DNA of 64,000 nt from JAXMAF01 sp046350555 (GCA_046350555.1 JAXMAF010000019.1:28378-92377), one strand, 5' to 3'; shown: positions 28,389 to 38,321, counted from the first letter of the stretch. The notes: generated by a model not told the origin, from the letters alone. Made by a program: numbers and translations.

Positions 28389-29990
28389 ATGCCGGTAGCG
28401 GTTTCCCTTCAAGAAGCAGACCGACCACTCCTCCCGCCGCCGGAGCGCCGCGGCGGGCAAGGGCGTCGCCGCGCTCCATCCCTGTCGGGCCCCGCGGGCG
28501 GTGCGCCTGGAGCAACCACCGCGACACCGCGCGCGCCCGGCGCCTCGACCGGCGATGGCTTTCAATCGCAGCCGGACAAGGCCAAGAAGTGGTTCGATCA
28601 TGGCCGCACGATGACGCTCTCGCAGAACTACGAGTATGCGTTGACTTGCTATGCGAGCGGCATCAAGCTCGATCCGGGAAACATGGATGCCCACCGCGCC
28701 ATGTGGGAGGCCGCGGTGCAGTACTTCAGCGCCGGCGGGAAGCCGGCGACGGGGAAGGAGATCAAGGCGATCGACGGGCCCGGTCCCGTCGACCGCTTCG
28801 CCGCGGCCGAATTCGCCTGGATGAAGGATCTCAACAACGTCTCGCTGGCGATCAAGGCGCTCGAGGCCGCGGCCAAGGCGCAGCAGATCGAGCTGGGACG
28901 CTGGATCGCGCCGCGCATCAAGAACATCGTCTTCAAGCAGCTTCAGCAGAAGCGATCGTCGAAGTCGGTGCTGCTCCAGGCCAAGGAGGCGTTCAGCGAG
29001 GTCGGCGCGTGGGACGAGGCCTTCCAGTGCGGCGAGCAGGCGGTCAAGCTCGATCCCAACGACAACGCGCTGCTTGCGGAGCTCAAGGAGCTCACCGCCC
29101 AGCGTGCCATCCACCAGGGCGGCTACGCGCAGAATGCCGGCACCGAGGGTGGCTTCCGCGGCTTCGTCAAGGATGCCGACAAGCAGCGCGCCCTCGAGGA
29201 GCAGGACGCCCTTGGCGGCGGCGCCGACACCGACGCCCGCAACCTGGAACGAGCCAGGCGCGAGTACGAGGCCAACCCGCTCTCGCCCGAGGCGGTGAAC
29301 AAGTACGCCCAGCTCCTGAAGCGCTCCGAGGAAGGCGAGGAGACCGCGCACGCGGTCTACATGAAGGCGTTCAAGGAGCTCAACGAGTATCGCTTCCGCA
29401 TGGGCGCCGGCGACATCCGCATCGCCCAGGCCCGCCGCGCCCTGAAGGCGCTTCGCGAGGCGATGCAGGCGGCGCCCGAGGAGGCCGAGGCCAAGACGGC
29501 CTTCGAGGCCCAGCGCGAGAAGTTGCTCGCCCTCGAGGCCGACGAATACCGCCAGCGCGCAGAGCGCTACCCGACCGACAAGTCGATCCGCTTCGAGCTG
29601 GGCCGTCTCGAGTTCGAGCGCGGCAACTACGAAGGCGCGATGGCGAACTTCCAGACGGCGAAGGAGGAGGCCCGCTTCCGCGTCTCCGCCGCGTGGATGC
29701 TCGGCAGGTGCTTCGCCGCGGAGAGCTGGCATCAGGAGGCGATCGGCGAGTTCCGCGAGGCGCTCAAGGTGCTCGACGCCTCCGACAAGGAGCGCGAGCT
29801 CGAGATCAAGTACGACCTGATGGCCTCGATGCTCTCGGTCGCGCGCGAGGAGCAGTCCCTGGCGATGGCCAAGGAGGCCGCCGACATCTGCTCGACGATC
29901 CTGCGGCGCAACATCTCGTTCCGCGACATCCGCAACAAGCGCAAGGAGCTGGACCAGCTCATCCGCGATCTGGGTGGAACGGCGGCATAG
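28389..29990 (+). CDS. Tetratricopeptide-repeat protein
   Basis: A 533-residue protein without signal peptide or membrane segment. After a Pro/Gly/Ala-rich N-terminus of ~60 residues, helical TPR-like repeats are visible, for example AKKWFDHGRTMTLSQNYEYAL, WDEAFQCGEQAVKLDPNDNAL and FELGRLEFERGNYEGAMANF. TPR proteins usually serve as scaffolds; the partner is unknown. The first in-frame ATG with homology is 28389. The acetyltransferase gene starts 24 bases after the stop, suggesting co-transcription. Codon use is strongly GC3, like its neighbours. Confidence 0.82.
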   Translation: MPVAVSLQEADRPLLPPPERRGGQGRRRAPSLSGPAGGAPGATTATPRAPGASTGDGFQSQPDKAKKWFDHGRTMTLSQNYEYALTCYASGIKLDPGNMDAHRAMWEAAVQYFSAGGKPATGKEIKAIDGPGPVDRFAAAEFAWMKDLNNVSLAIKALEAAAKAQQIELGRWIAPRIKNIVFKQLQQKRSSKSVLLQAKEAFSEVGAWDEAFQCGEQAVKLDPNDNALLAELKELTAQRAIHQGGYAQNAGTEGGFRGFVKDADKQRALEEQDALGGGADTDARNLERARREYEANPLSPEAVNKYAQLLKRSEEGEETAHAVYMKAFKELNEYRFRMGAGDIRIAQARRALKALREAMQAAPEEAEAKTAFEAQREKLLALEADEYRQRAERYPTDKSIRFELGRLEFERGNYEGAMANFQTAKEEARFRVSAAWMLGRCFAAESWHQEAIGEFREALKVLDASDKERELEIKYDLMASMLSVAREEQSLAMAKEAADICSTILRRNISFRDIRNKRKELDQLIRDLGGTAA

Positions 29991-30014
29991 AGCACGCTCC
30001 GCTCGCATGCCGCG

Positions 30015-31247
30015 ATGACCCGCCTCCGACCATCCATCGCCGCCGATCTCGGCTCCCTCGCGACGCTGATGTCCCACGCGTTCGGTGGCTCGCGCGAGGA
30101 GACGGCGGGATTCCTCGGGCGCGTCGATCCGACCTGGATCCAGGTGCTTGGCGAACCGCCCGAGGGTTGCGCGGTGCTCATTCCGATGTCGCAATGGTTC
30201 GGCGGCCGGCGCGTCTCGATGATCGGCGTGCAGGCCGTGGCGGTCGCGCCGCACCGGCGCGGCAGCGGCGTCGCCCTCGACCTCATGCGTCAATCGCTGC
30301 AAGGGATCGCCTCCCGAGGCACCGCCCTGTCATGCCTCTTCGCGTCGGTACAGTCGCTCTACCGGAAGGTTGGCTTCGAACACGCCGGCGTCGGCGCGGA
30401 ATGTCGCCTGTCGCTCCGCACGCTTCCCAGGCGAGGCATCGACCGCGACGGGACGCACGACGATGGCCAGATCGTCCCCATCGAGACGGTCCCGGCCGGC
30501 GACATGTCCCACGAACGGATCCCGTCGCCTGCGGTCCGCGCCTGCCATGCCAGCTTCGCGTCGCGCTTCGACGGCAACGTCGACCGCTGCGAGTACTCGT
30601 GGCGGCGCGTCTGCCGCAACCGTGGCGTCGACTTCGACTGTTATGGTCTTCCGAGCCGCGACGGCGCCGGCATCGACGGCTACGTCTTCCTCGCCGCCCG
30701 CCGCAACGAGTCGTTCACCGAGTGGAACCTCCAGATCTCGGATCTGGCGTTCGCCGACGCCGACGCCGGACGGGCCCTCCTGCGCTTCATCGCCGGCTAT
30801 GCACCGACCATGCGGACGGCGACGTTCGCCGCCGCGCCGGCCCATCCGCTGCTCGTGCTCCTCGCCCAACAGTGGTACGAGCTGACGTGGCGCGACACCT
30901 GGATGCTGCGCATCACCGACCTGCCCGCTGCGATCGGCCAGCGCGGCTACGCGCGCGGCGTCGACGCCGCATTCACGCTGCGCTTCGACGACGAGCTCCT
31001 TCCTGCACATGCCGGCGACTGGATCATCGAGGTCTCCGGGGGCGAGGGTCGAGCGCGCCGTCCCACGCGTCTCGAGGACGCCCCGCTCCTCCGCAGCGGT
31101 CCGCGCGGACTCGCCGCGATCTTCAGCGGCCACCTGTCGCCACGGCAGGCGACGCTGGTTGGCCTGCTCGACGGCGACGAGTCGGCGCTCGATGCCGCGA
31201 CCGCGATCTTCGCCGGGCCGGCGCCTTGGATGGCGGATCGGTTTTAG
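30015..31247 (+). CDS. Eis-like GNAT N-acetyltransferase
   Basis: The 410-residue protein has an N-terminal GNAT domain with VSMIGVQAVAVAPHRRGSGV, which carries the acetyl-CoA-binding R-R-G-x-G signature, and SLYRKVGFEHAG. The second GNAT-like domain and a sterol-carrier-type C-terminal domain (about residue 300 on) match the layout of Eis (enhanced intracellular survival) proteins, which acetylate amines such as aminoglycosides. The true substrate is unknown. It follows the TPR gene by 24 bases. Its TAG stop is immediately joined to a family C repeat. Confidence 0.8.
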   Translation: MTRLRPSIAADLGSLATLMSHAFGGSREETAGFLGRVDPTWIQVLGEPPEGCAVLIPMSQWFGGRRVSMIGVQAVAVAPHRRGSGVALDLMRQSLQGIASRGTALSCLFASVQSLYRKVGFEHAGVGAECRLSLRTLPRRGIDRDGTHDDGQIVPIETVPAGDMSHERIPSPAVRACHASFASRFDGNVDRCEYSWRRVCRNRGVDFDCYGLPSRDGAGIDGYVFLAARRNESFTEWNLQISDLAFADADAGRALLRFIAGYAPTMRTATFAAAPAHPLLVLLAQQWYELTWRDTWMLRITDLPAAIGQRGYARGVDAAFTLRFDDELLPAHAGDWIIEVSGGEGRARRPTRLEDAPLLRSGPRGLAAIFSGHLSPRQATLVGLLDGDESALDAATAIFAGPAPWMADRF

Positions 31248-31303
31248 TTTGAGCGCTCCGTTGCGGCCTTCGGCCGCACACTCGCTTTCGCGATGCGGGT
31301 GCC
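31248..31303 (+). repeat. Family C REP-like repeat, copy C2
   Basis: TTTGAGCGCTCCGTTGCGGC, then CTTCGGCCGCACACTCGC and TTTCGCGATGCGGGTGCC directly follow the TAG stop of the Eis-like gene. It differs from the lexA copies in its palindrome arms (GCGGCC..GGCCGC), but both arms changed together so pairing is kept. Confidence 0.82.
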
Positions 31304-31345
31304 AGCGGCCGCACACTTGCCGCAACCACGCCAACGACCCTCCAC

Positions 31346-32128
31346 ATGCATGCCGTCGCCATCATCCCCGCCCGCTTCGCCTCGTCGCGCTTCCCCGGGA
31401 AGATGCTTGCCGATCGCACTGGCAAGCCGTTGGTGCAGCATGTCTGGGAGCGCGTGCGGCTCGCCCGCCGCGTCGATCGCGTGATCGTGGCGACCGACGA
31501 CGCGCGCATTGCCGACGCGGTGCGCACGTTCGGTGGCGAGGCGACCATGACCCGCGCCGACCATCCCAACGGAACCACGCGGATCGCCGAGGTCGCCGCA
31601 TCGCTCGATTCGGAACTCGTGGTCAACGTGCAAGGCGACGAGCCGGAGATCGACCCTGCGCTCATCGATCGTGTCGTGGAGCTGCTGGACGATCGCCCCG
31701 ACTGCCCGATGGCGACGCTGGCCGCGCCGTGCATGGACGCCACCGACTTCGCCAACCCCAACATCGTCAAGGTGGTCCTGCGGCGCGACGGCACCGCGCT
31801 CTGCTTCTCGCGCGCGCCGATCCCGTTCGACCGAGACCGCGCCGGCGAGGTTGCGCCGCTCCGCCACATCGGGATCTACGGCTATCGACGGGACTTCCTG
31901 CCTCGATACGTCGCCATGCCCGAAACGCCGCTCGAACGATGCGAGCGACTCGAGCAGCTTCGCGCCCTTGAGCACGGCGTCCCGATCGCGGTGGCCATCG
32001 TCGACGCGACCGTGCACGGCATCGACACGCCAGAGCAGTACGATCGTTTCGTCGACCGCTGCGCCGCGGCGGCGGCGGCCGCGGCGCCGGGAAAGGACCT
32101 CGGTTCCGGTTCCGGGCAGCCTCGCTAG
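31346..32128 (+). CDS. kdsB: 3-deoxy-manno-octulosonate cytidylyltransferase (CMP-Kdo synthetase)
   Basis: KdsB activates Kdo with CTP for lipopolysaccharide inner core synthesis. The 260-residue protein shows AIIPARFASSRFPGKML, RVIVATDD, VNVQGDEPEIDPALID (metal-binding acidic residues), CFSRAPIPFDR and HIGIYGYRRDFL, all standard motifs. The C-terminus ends in an Ala-rich and Gly/Ser tail not typical of the family. ATG 31346 begins exactly at the nucleotide-binding motif. With lpxA at 52837 this indicates that the organism makes LPS. Confidence 0.94.
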   Translation: MHAVAIIPARFASSRFPGKMLADRTGKPLVQHVWERVRLARRVDRVIVATDDARIADAVRTFGGEATMTRADHPNGTTRIAEVAASLDSELVVNVQGDEPEIDPALIDRVVELLDDRPDCPMATLAAPCMDATDFANPNIVKVVLRRDGTALCFSRAPIPFDRDRAGEVAPLRHIGIYGYRRDFLPRYVAMPETPLERCERLEQLRALEHGVPIAVAIVDATVHGIDTPEQYDRFVDRCAAAAAAAAPGKDLGSGSGQPR

Positions 32129-32172
32129 CACGACAGCGCCCCGATCCCCGACCCGCGATCGCTGATTCGTGT
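32129..32172 (+). repeat. Degenerate family B fragment
   Basis: CGACAGCGCCCCGATCCCCG and ACCCGCGATCGCTGATTCG resemble the GGACAGCGTCCCCGACTCC / TGATTCC portion of the family B unit. It lies between the convergent kdsB and FG-GAP genes. Confidence 0.4.
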
Positions 32173-32207
32173 CTGCGCTCCTCCGCCGGCCGCGTTGGTC
32201 GCGCGGC

Positions 32208-34579
32208 TCACTTCGCACACTCGCCCCATGCGGCGAGGATCGCTCCAACGTCGCCGCCATCGACGACGCCGTTGCCGTCGAGATCGGCGGCGGCGGCCCG
32301 CGGACCGACGGCGCCCCACATCGCGAGCAGCGCGCCGAGATCGGCGCCGTCGACGGCACCCGAGCCGTCGAGGTCGGCGGCGCACGGCGCCGATCCACAT
32401 GAACCCAGGAGCATCCACGCGATGGACGACGCGCCGAACACGGCGTCGAGTCGCCCGTCGCCATCGAAATCGGCGAACGCCGCGGCATCCAGAAGCGGGC
32501 TGGCGAGTCCCTCGGCGCGGCCGTAATGGCGGGGCCAGGCGAAGCCCGCCCCGGGCTCGCGCCGGCGCTCGGTCACGCGCGGCCCACCGGCCGTCGTGGG
32601 AACGTTGAGGTAGACCAGGTCGTCGAGTCCGTCTCCATCGACATCGCGCAGCAAGGGCGCGATGGCGCTGTTGTCGCCGCCGGGCACCATGATCGTCAGC
32701 CAGGCGGCGCCGCCAAGGATCGGTTCGATCACGCCGACGCCGACGCCGACGAGGAGCAGCTCGTCGTCGCCGTCGCCCGTCCAGTCGACCGTGAACGCGG
32801 ACCGCGCGACCGGAAAGGCGCCGACGACGAACGGCTCGACGAGCGCAAACCCACCCTCGGTGTCGGCGATCAGCACGGGAAGGTGGTCGACCCCGCAAAG
32901 CACCACGTCCAGCCGCCCGTCGCCGTCGACGTCGAGCACGCCGGCGCTCGAGACCGCCTCGCCGACGAAGACCGTCGCGGCGATCGCGAGCGAGCCTGCG
33001 CCGTCGTTGCGCAGCACGCTCACGTCCGATGCGTTGCCGATCCGACCGATGGCGATGACGTCGGGATCGCCGTCGTCGTCGATGTCGTGCACCGCGATCG
33101 CATCGACGCCGTGGGGAAGCGCAACGAGCTCCGGGGCGGGGAATTGCTCGCCGGAACGCGAGTGCACCACCGCCAGGCCGCCGGCTCGGCCGACGAGCAG
33201 CTCGATCGCGCCATCGCCCTCGAGGTCGACGGCCGCGAGGGCCGCCACGCCCTCGTCGCCGGGAAGCACGATCGTGGCGCTGGGCACGAGGTCCTCGCCT
33301 CGATCGTTGCGCCAGACCTCGAGCACGTTGCTCGTGCGAACCCGCCACGAGGTCGGGGCGCGTCGTCTCCGAGCACGTCCGCGGCGACCAGCGCGGCGAG
33401 GTTGGACGCCTCGAAGAGCGGGAACTGATCGGCGAAGAATCCGTTCGGCTGCTGATGCGCCACCAGCGGCGCGGCCGCATCCTGGCCGACGACGATCTCG
33501 GCGCGACCGTCGCCATCGAGATCGTCGACCAGCAGCGCCCGCGCCGCCACGACGGCGATCGCCGGCAGGCCGGCGGCGAGGACGCCATCCACGTTCTCGT
33601 ATCGCACGATCGCCGAGCCCTGCGCGGCGGCGACCAGGAGTTCCGGAAAGCCGTCGTGCGCGAGATCGCGCGCCGCCAGTCGCCGAGGCTCCTTCGGCGC
33701 GAGGCTCGGCTGCGGAGGATCGAAGACCGGCTCGCCGGCGCGTGGCGTCGCGTTGCGCATGACCGAGATCGTCTCGTCGGCCGCGTTGGCGACCGCGAGA
33801 TCCAGCCAGCCGTCGCCATCCAGGTCCACGACGACGAGGCCCTCGGGCGCTCGGCCCGCCTGCACCGCGAGACGCGCCGCGAACGACCCGTCGCCCAATC
33901 CGCGGAAGAGCGCAACCGTGCTCGCCTCGACGCTCGCGTTGCAGACGAGCAGATCGATGTTTCCGTCGCGATCGACGTCGGCGAGACGGACCGATTGAGG
34001 CGCCGGGCCCGCGTCGAGATCGACGCGCGGACCGAAGGGCGGCGCCGTGCGGCCGCACGCGATGCCGGGATCGCACGCGTCGAGCCAGACGCTCACCGTC
34101 GCGGCGAGGCCGTTCGCGGCCACGAGGTCGAGTCCCCCGTCGCCATCCACGTCGCCCACGGCCAACGAGCGCGTTCCCTCGCCCGCGGCGAGCGCCGCCA
34201 CGACGTCGAACCCGCCGGCACCGTCGTTGCGCACGATCACGACCTGGTTCGCATCGGCCACCGCCACGAGCAGATCGATGTCGCCGTCGCCGTCGACGTC
34301 GCCCGCGACGAGATCGCGCGGATCCGCGCCGACCGGCAGCGATTCGAACCCGACGAAGGCGCCGTCCAGCTCGGCGAGGCCGACCTTCAGCGTCGGTGGA
34401 TCGCCGCCGATCGCCGCAAGGTCCGTCCTCCCGTCGCCATCGAAGTCGGCGGCGACGAACGCTCTCGCCCACGAGCCGAAGGGCAGCCGCTCGATCGGGA
34501 AGTGTGGCGGCCGACAGCGCGACGACCCGGCGCTGCATTCGGACGACGCCACGAGACCGATGACGATCGATGCAGCCAT
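32208..34579 (-). CDS. Secreted FG-GAP/VCBS repeat protein with dockerin-like C-terminus, frameshifted
   Basis: About 790 residues if the frames are joined. A signal peptide (MAASIVIGLVASSECSAG) is followed by many VCBS/FG-GAP blades with DxDGDG calcium-binding motifs, such as AADFDGDGRTDLAAIGG and GDVDGDGDIDLLVAVAD, probably a beta-propeller. The C-terminus has two EF-hand-like units, ADLDGSGAVDGADLGALLA and ADLDGNGVVDGGDVGAILA, each ending in W-G, as in planctomycete dockerin-like domains. At 33336-33358 the frame changes twice (APDLVAGS lies in an intermediate frame). It starts 30 bases after the upstream lipoprotein gene's stop. Confidence 0.78.
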
Positions 34580-34608
34580 GCGGCGCACGCGACGCTCCAC
34601 GCGGCGTG

Positions 34609-35865
34609 CTATCCGCCGCTTCGTGCGGTCGGACCCTCGACCGATTTTCCGACCGGCTTCTCCGCCGACCTGTCGACCGGCTTCTCGGTCGGACTCTCGC
34701 CGCGCCAGACGCGCTGTCCGTTGCCGCTGGCGACGATCTGCCTGACGAACGCGTCGTACTGCGCTCCCAGTTCGTCCAGGTCCGCGTTCAGATACTCGAT
34801 CGCCACCCAGCGACCGCCGCGGGCCAGCAGCCACGGATGGCGGACCTCGGACGGAATGGCGTTCGAATTCACGAGCCGCGCGACGAGGCGACCCGCGGCC
34901 GCATCGGCGACGACCTGCCGCAGCGCATCGCGATATCGACCGCCCTCGCCCTCGTTGAGGAAGTGCACGAGCGCCCAGACCTGCGCGTAGTAGGTCAGGA
35001 GCGTTCCCTTGCCCTGCCCGAGCGCCTCCTGCGGCGTCGACTTCAGCAGCTCGGCGAAGGGCACGAGCCGTCCGGAGCGCGCCGCCTCGCGCAGCTCGCC
35101 GAAGCGCTCAACGTTGCGCCACGGCATGAACGTCGGGGCCGCGCTCTCCCGCCGGAAGCGCATGCCTTCCATCCAGCAGGCGATGCCCTCCTCGAGCCAG
35201 ACCGGCAGGCGGTCCTTGAAGACCGTCTGCGTGAACTGGTGCCATCCCTCGTGCAGCGCGATCGTGAAGGTGTCCTCGCGGCCGATGTCGAAGAGCGCGC
35301 TCTCTCCATCGGTCGTGTAGCCGCCGCGACCGATCGCAAGGTACGTGTCGGCGTCGCGCGGCATGCGCCGCTTCGTGTGCGCCGCCCATTCGCTGCGCTT
35401 CGCGAAGATGCTGCTGCGCAGCGGGTGCGTCGGCATCGGCAACCGAACGAGCTCGCTCGCGTAGTGTCGCAGGGCGGCCTCCATGAGCAGAGGCAGCTCC
35501 CGCAACATCGGCTCGTCGACGATCGTCGTGTTCAGTCGGTAGTTGGGCGTGACGAGCACGAATCCCGGGGCGTCGCCGAACGTCCACGGTTCGCGCTGCA
35601 CCGTCGGCGCGGCGGGTTCGAGCGCCGCGGAACCAGGTTCGGGGCCGCTCGCGGGCGCGCCGGACGGATCGCCCGTCGCGACGGCGGCCGGCGCCATGCC
35701 TTCGACGATCGATGCCGATCGATCGTGATCGATCGCCGCCGGCGACGTGGTGGACCCGCACGCGGCCATCGCGGCGACGAGCGCGCTGGCGCCGAGCACG
35801 CCCGCCGCGGTCATGCCGTGCACGATCATCGCATCGGCCCGCGCTCGCCTCCCGACGCGCCTCAT
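34609..35865 (-). CDS. Lipoprotein with an HEGWH peptidase-like motif
   Basis: ATG 35865 has a strong AGGAGG Shine-Dalgarno five to six bases upstream. The N-terminus has a lipoprotein signal (ALVAAMAAC, Cys as the first mature residue), then an Ala/Pro/Ser linker. The core contains FTIALHEGWHQFTQTVF and PVWLEEGIACWMEGMRF, which is a HExxH-type zinc site with a downstream Glu as in gluzincin peptidases and planctomycete DUF1570-like proteins. It probably acts on the periplasmic side of a membrane; substrate unknown. The Lys/Pro-rich tail (PTEKPVDRSAEKPVGKS) is disordered. It is part of a minus-strand run with the FG-GAP and cytochrome genes. Confidence 0.8.
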   Translation of the reverse strand: MRRVGRRARADAMIVHGMTAAGVLGASALVAAMAACGSTTSPAAIDHDRSASIVEGMAPAAVATGDPSGAPASGPEPGSAALEPAAPTVQREPWTFGDAPGFVLVTPNYRLNTTIVDEPMLRELPLLMEAALRHYASELVRLPMPTHPLRSSIFAKRSEWAAHTKRRMPRDADTYLAIGRGGYTTDGESALFDIGREDTFTIALHEGWHQFTQTVFKDRLPVWLEEGIACWMEGMRFRRESAAPTFMPWRNVERFGELREAARSGRLVPFAELLKSTPQEALGQGKGTLLTYYAQVWALVHFLNEGEGGRYRDALRQVVADAAAGRLVARLVNSNAIPSEVRHPWLLARGGRWVAIEYLNADLDELGAQYDAFVRQIVASGNGQRVWRGESPTEKPVDRSAEKPVGKSVEGPTARSGG

Positions 35866-35874
35866 GAGTGCCCT

Positions 35875-35916
35875 CCTGAGTCCTCGCCTGAGTCCTCGCC
35901 TGAGTCCTCGCCTGAG
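35875..35916. repeat. 12-bp tandem repeat next to a Shine-Dalgarno site
   Basis: CCTGAGTCCTCG occurs three times in a row plus half a unit. It lies between the cytochrome stop and the AGGAGG of the HEGWH lipoprotein gene, and on the coding strand each unit carries an AGG-containing purine run. Confidence 0.9.
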
Positions 35917-35921
35917 CCCTC

Positions 35922-36920
35922 TCATGGCTCGTCTCCCCAGATCGCCCCGTCGCGAATCCATTGCACGAGCAACGCGATCTCCTCGGCGGGCAGCGGATCG
36001 TCCGGTGGCATCGCGTCGATCTCCTCGTTCGTGCCCCGCACGACCTGGATCAGGAGGCTGCCCTCGGGATCGCCGGGCACGATCGCCGGAAGGCCGTGCT
36101 TTCCGCCCGCGAGCGCGCCGCGGCGCGTGGTGAGGTCGAGCCTGCTCTTCGGGCGGACGGCGCGATGGCACGACTGGCAGCGAGCGGCGAGCAGCGGCTC
36201 GATGGCCTCGTTGAAGAAGACGACGCGCGGATCGCGAAGGTCCGCCACACGTCCCAGCGAACCCTCGATCGGAGTGGTCGGCGCAATCGGCGCGGTCGGC
36301 GAAGCTTGCCCTGGACCTTCGCTCCCGTCGAGACGATCGGACGCGACGTCGCCCGGAACGACACCTCCGCGCCCCGAGGCGTCGACGGGATCTTCGTCGT
36401 CGTTCGCGTCGCCCTCCGGCGCGACGGGCGCAACCCCGGCGCCGTGCGTGTAGACCAGCGCTCCACCGTGATGCGCCGTCACCGCCGTCCAGCCGGCGCA
36501 GAAGACCGCCGCCGCGATCGCCAGGACGAGCGCGAGGAACCGCACGATCCGATCGCGCACCAGCGAGACGGCGAAGAGGGCGGCGGTGCCCGCCGCGAAG
36601 AGCCAGATCAGCTCGCCCATCTCTTCGTGCAGGTCCACGCGGATGAAGGCGTCGTCCGGAAGCCGCGGAGAGAGCGCACCTTCGGCGAGTCCCCCGCTCT
36701 GCTTGGCCAGGAACGCGGCCACCGCAAGCGCCGCGAACCAGGCGATCGCCACGACCCGCGCCGCGCGGCGCTTGCGCCAGAGCGCCGCCGCGAAGGCGAC
36801 GACGATGCCGATCGACGACATGGCCACCGGAAAGTGCACGAGCATCGCGTGGCGGGTCGATGGGTTCGCCAACGCGCTTCGCATCTCGTCGATCAGGCCG
36901 GATGCCGCGAGATCGGACAT
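35922..36920 (-). CDS. DUF2231 membrane protein with planctomycete-type cytochrome c domain
   Basis: The 332-residue protein starts at ATG 36920 with HAMLVHFPVAMSSIGIVVAF, typical of the DUF2231 membrane domain, and has about four transmembrane helices up to residue ~160. After a charged Pro/Asp/Gly linker, the C-terminal domain has the haem motif CQSCH and PDDPLPAEEIALLVQWIRDG, as in planctomycete-type cytochrome C domains. It would be membrane-anchored with a periplasmic haem domain; the redox partner is unknown. A TACCGT -10 lies 5 bases before the ATG. It belongs to the minus-strand run ending at 32208. Confidence 0.85.
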   Translation of the reverse strand: MSDLAASGLIDEMRSALANPSTRHAMLVHFPVAMSSIGIVVAFAAALWRKRRAARVVAIAWFAALAVAAFLAKQSGGLAEGALSPRLPDDAFIRVDLHEEMGELIWLFAAGTAALFAVSLVRDRIVRFLALVLAIAAAVFCAGWTAVTAHHGGALVYTHGAGVAPVAPEGDANDDEDPVDASGRGGVVPGDVASDRLDGSEGPGQASPTAPIAPTTPIEGSLGRVADLRDPRVVFFNEAIEPLLAARCQSCHRAVRPKSRLDLTTRRGALAGGKHGLPAIVPGDPEGSLLIQVVRGTNEEIDAMPPDDPLPAEEIALLVQWIRDGAIWGDEP

Positions 36921-36925
36921 GCCTG

Positions 36926-36931
36926 ACGGTA
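36926..36931 (-). promoter_or_regulatory. -10 box TACCGT for the cytochrome gene
   Basis: On the minus strand TACCGT ends 5 bases before ATG 36920. It lies in the 31-base gap after the aminotransferase, giving this gene its own leaderless start. Confidence 0.5.
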
Positions 36932-36951
36932 GCCCCCGAGGCCGCGGCCCG

Positions 36952-38196
36952 TCAGTTTTCCGCACGCAGCGCCGCGACCACCTCGGCCAGGCGCTCGTAC
37001 TGCTCGGCCCGGTTGTAGACCTGGCAGCACGGGCGGACGAACCACGCGCCGCCCCACTGCACGACCGGCACCTCGACGCGGAAGCGGTCGAAGAAGACGC
37101 GCTGGAGCTGCTCGAACGTCTCGAAGCGCGACCGTCCGGGCTGGAGCGGCGCGGGCAGGCGCACGGTCGCCATCGAACCCAGCATCGAGCCGTCCAGGGG
37201 GCTCAGCGGCTCGACGTCCCACGCTGCGCAGAGGTGCGCCTGCACCCACGTCGCGAGCGCATGGTTGTGCGCCAACACCCGCGCCCATCCGAGCCCGATC
37301 GCCTCGTCGTCCATGAACGCCAGCGCCGCACGAACCGAGAGCCACGGCGTGATGTCGCGCGTGCCCTGCCAGTCGAACTCGCGCCGATACCCCTCGCCGA
37401 GGAAGTGACTGATGGTCGTCGGATGGACCGTCGACTGGCGATCGCGCCGCGTCCAGAGGAACGCGCAGCCCTTCGGTGCGCAGACCCACTTGTGCAGGTT
37501 GGCGCTGTACCACGTCGCGCCCGCGCCGGCCAGCGCGCCCAGGTCCAACGGGATCGTCCCCGGAGCGTGCGCCCCGTCGACGAGCAGGCCGACGTTGCGC
37601 GCCGCGCACTCGCGCGCGATCTGGTCGACGGGAAAGACGATCGCCGTCGGCGAGCTGATGTGGTCCACGACCACGACGCGCGTGCGCGGCGTGATCGCGG
37701 CCACGATCGCGTCGCGCGCATCGTTGGCCCCGCGCAGGGGAACGTTCAGCGGCACTTCGACGTACCTGGCGCCGTGCCGCTCCGCGACGAACTTCATCGT
37801 CTGGCGGACGGCGTTGTAGACATGGTTCGTCGTCAACAGCTCGTCGCCGGCGCCCAGCGTCATGGACCGCAGCACCGCGTTGATCCCGCCGGTGGCGTTG
37901 GTCACGAACGCGACGTCGTCCGCCTCGGCCCCGACGAAGCGCGCGACCGCCTGCGCCGCCGGCGCCAGCAGCTCGCGGCCGCGGCGGCCGAGCATCTCGA
38001 TGGGATTGGCCTCGATGGCGCCGCGCCATCGCTCCTGTTCGGCCGCGACCACCTTCGGCATCGCACCGAACGAACCGTGGTTCAGGAAGTCGACCGACCG
38101 ATCGAGCATCCAACGGCTGGCGAGATCGGGCGCGAGCGGCAGAGGCCGCATCGGCGGCTTCGCAGGCTGGATGATGTCGGGTGCGGCGTGTGGCAT
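36952..38196 (-). CDS. Class V aminotransferase (isopenicillin-N-epimerase-like)
   Basis: A PLP enzyme of about 414 residues. VDFLNHGSFGAMPKVV is the N-terminal hallmark of the isopenicillin N epimerase/CefD-like branch. PLP-contact residues are in FVTNATGGINAVLR and VDGAHAPGTIPLDL, and the Schiff-base Lys is in WYSANLHKWVCAPKGCAFLW. Members are used as cysteine desulfurases, epimerases or hercynylcysteine lyases, so the reaction is unknown. ATG 38196 is the likely start; a GTG 30 bases further upstream is possible. It is the first gene of the minus-strand run. Confidence 0.86.
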   Translation of the reverse strand: MPHAAPDIIQPAKPPMRPLPLAPDLASRWMLDRSVDFLNHGSFGAMPKVVAAEQERWRGAIEANPIEMLGRRGRELLAPAAQAVARFVGAEADDVAFVTNATGGINAVLRSMTLGAGDELLTTNHVYNAVRQTMKFVAERHGARYVEVPLNVPLRGANDARDAIVAAITPRTRVVVVDHISSPTAIVFPVDQIARECAARNVGLLVDGAHAPGTIPLDLGALAGAGATWYSANLHKWVCAPKGCAFLWTRRDRQSTVHPTTISHFLGEGYRREFDWQGTRDITPWLSVRAALAFMDDEAIGLGWARVLAHNHALATWVQAHLCAAWDVEPLSPLDGSMLGSMATVRLPAPLQPGRSRFETFEQLQRVFFDRFRVEVPVVQWGGAWFVRPCCQVYNRAEQYERLAEVVAALRAEN

Positions 38197-38273
38197 CGGG
38201 GCCGGCAAGTCTCCGCGCCTGCGCACGCGGCTTCCACAACTTCATCGAAGATCGAGAATGACTCAAGGGATCC

Positions 38274-38302
38274 TTGTCATTTGGTCGATGTTTGGGTAAC
38301 GT
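38274..38302 (+). promoter_or_regulatory. Sigma70-type promoter with overlapping dyad upstream of the lexA region
   Basis: TTGTCA (38274-38279), a 17-base spacer and TAACGT (38297-38302) form a good promoter. The pattern GTTnGG-N10-CCnAAC spans the -10 region (38290-38311) as an inverted repeat, a candidate operator. A LexA site is one possibility, because lexA is the next recognised gene. Confidence 0.5.
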
Positions 38303-38321
38303 ATTCCGAACGAGGTGCACG

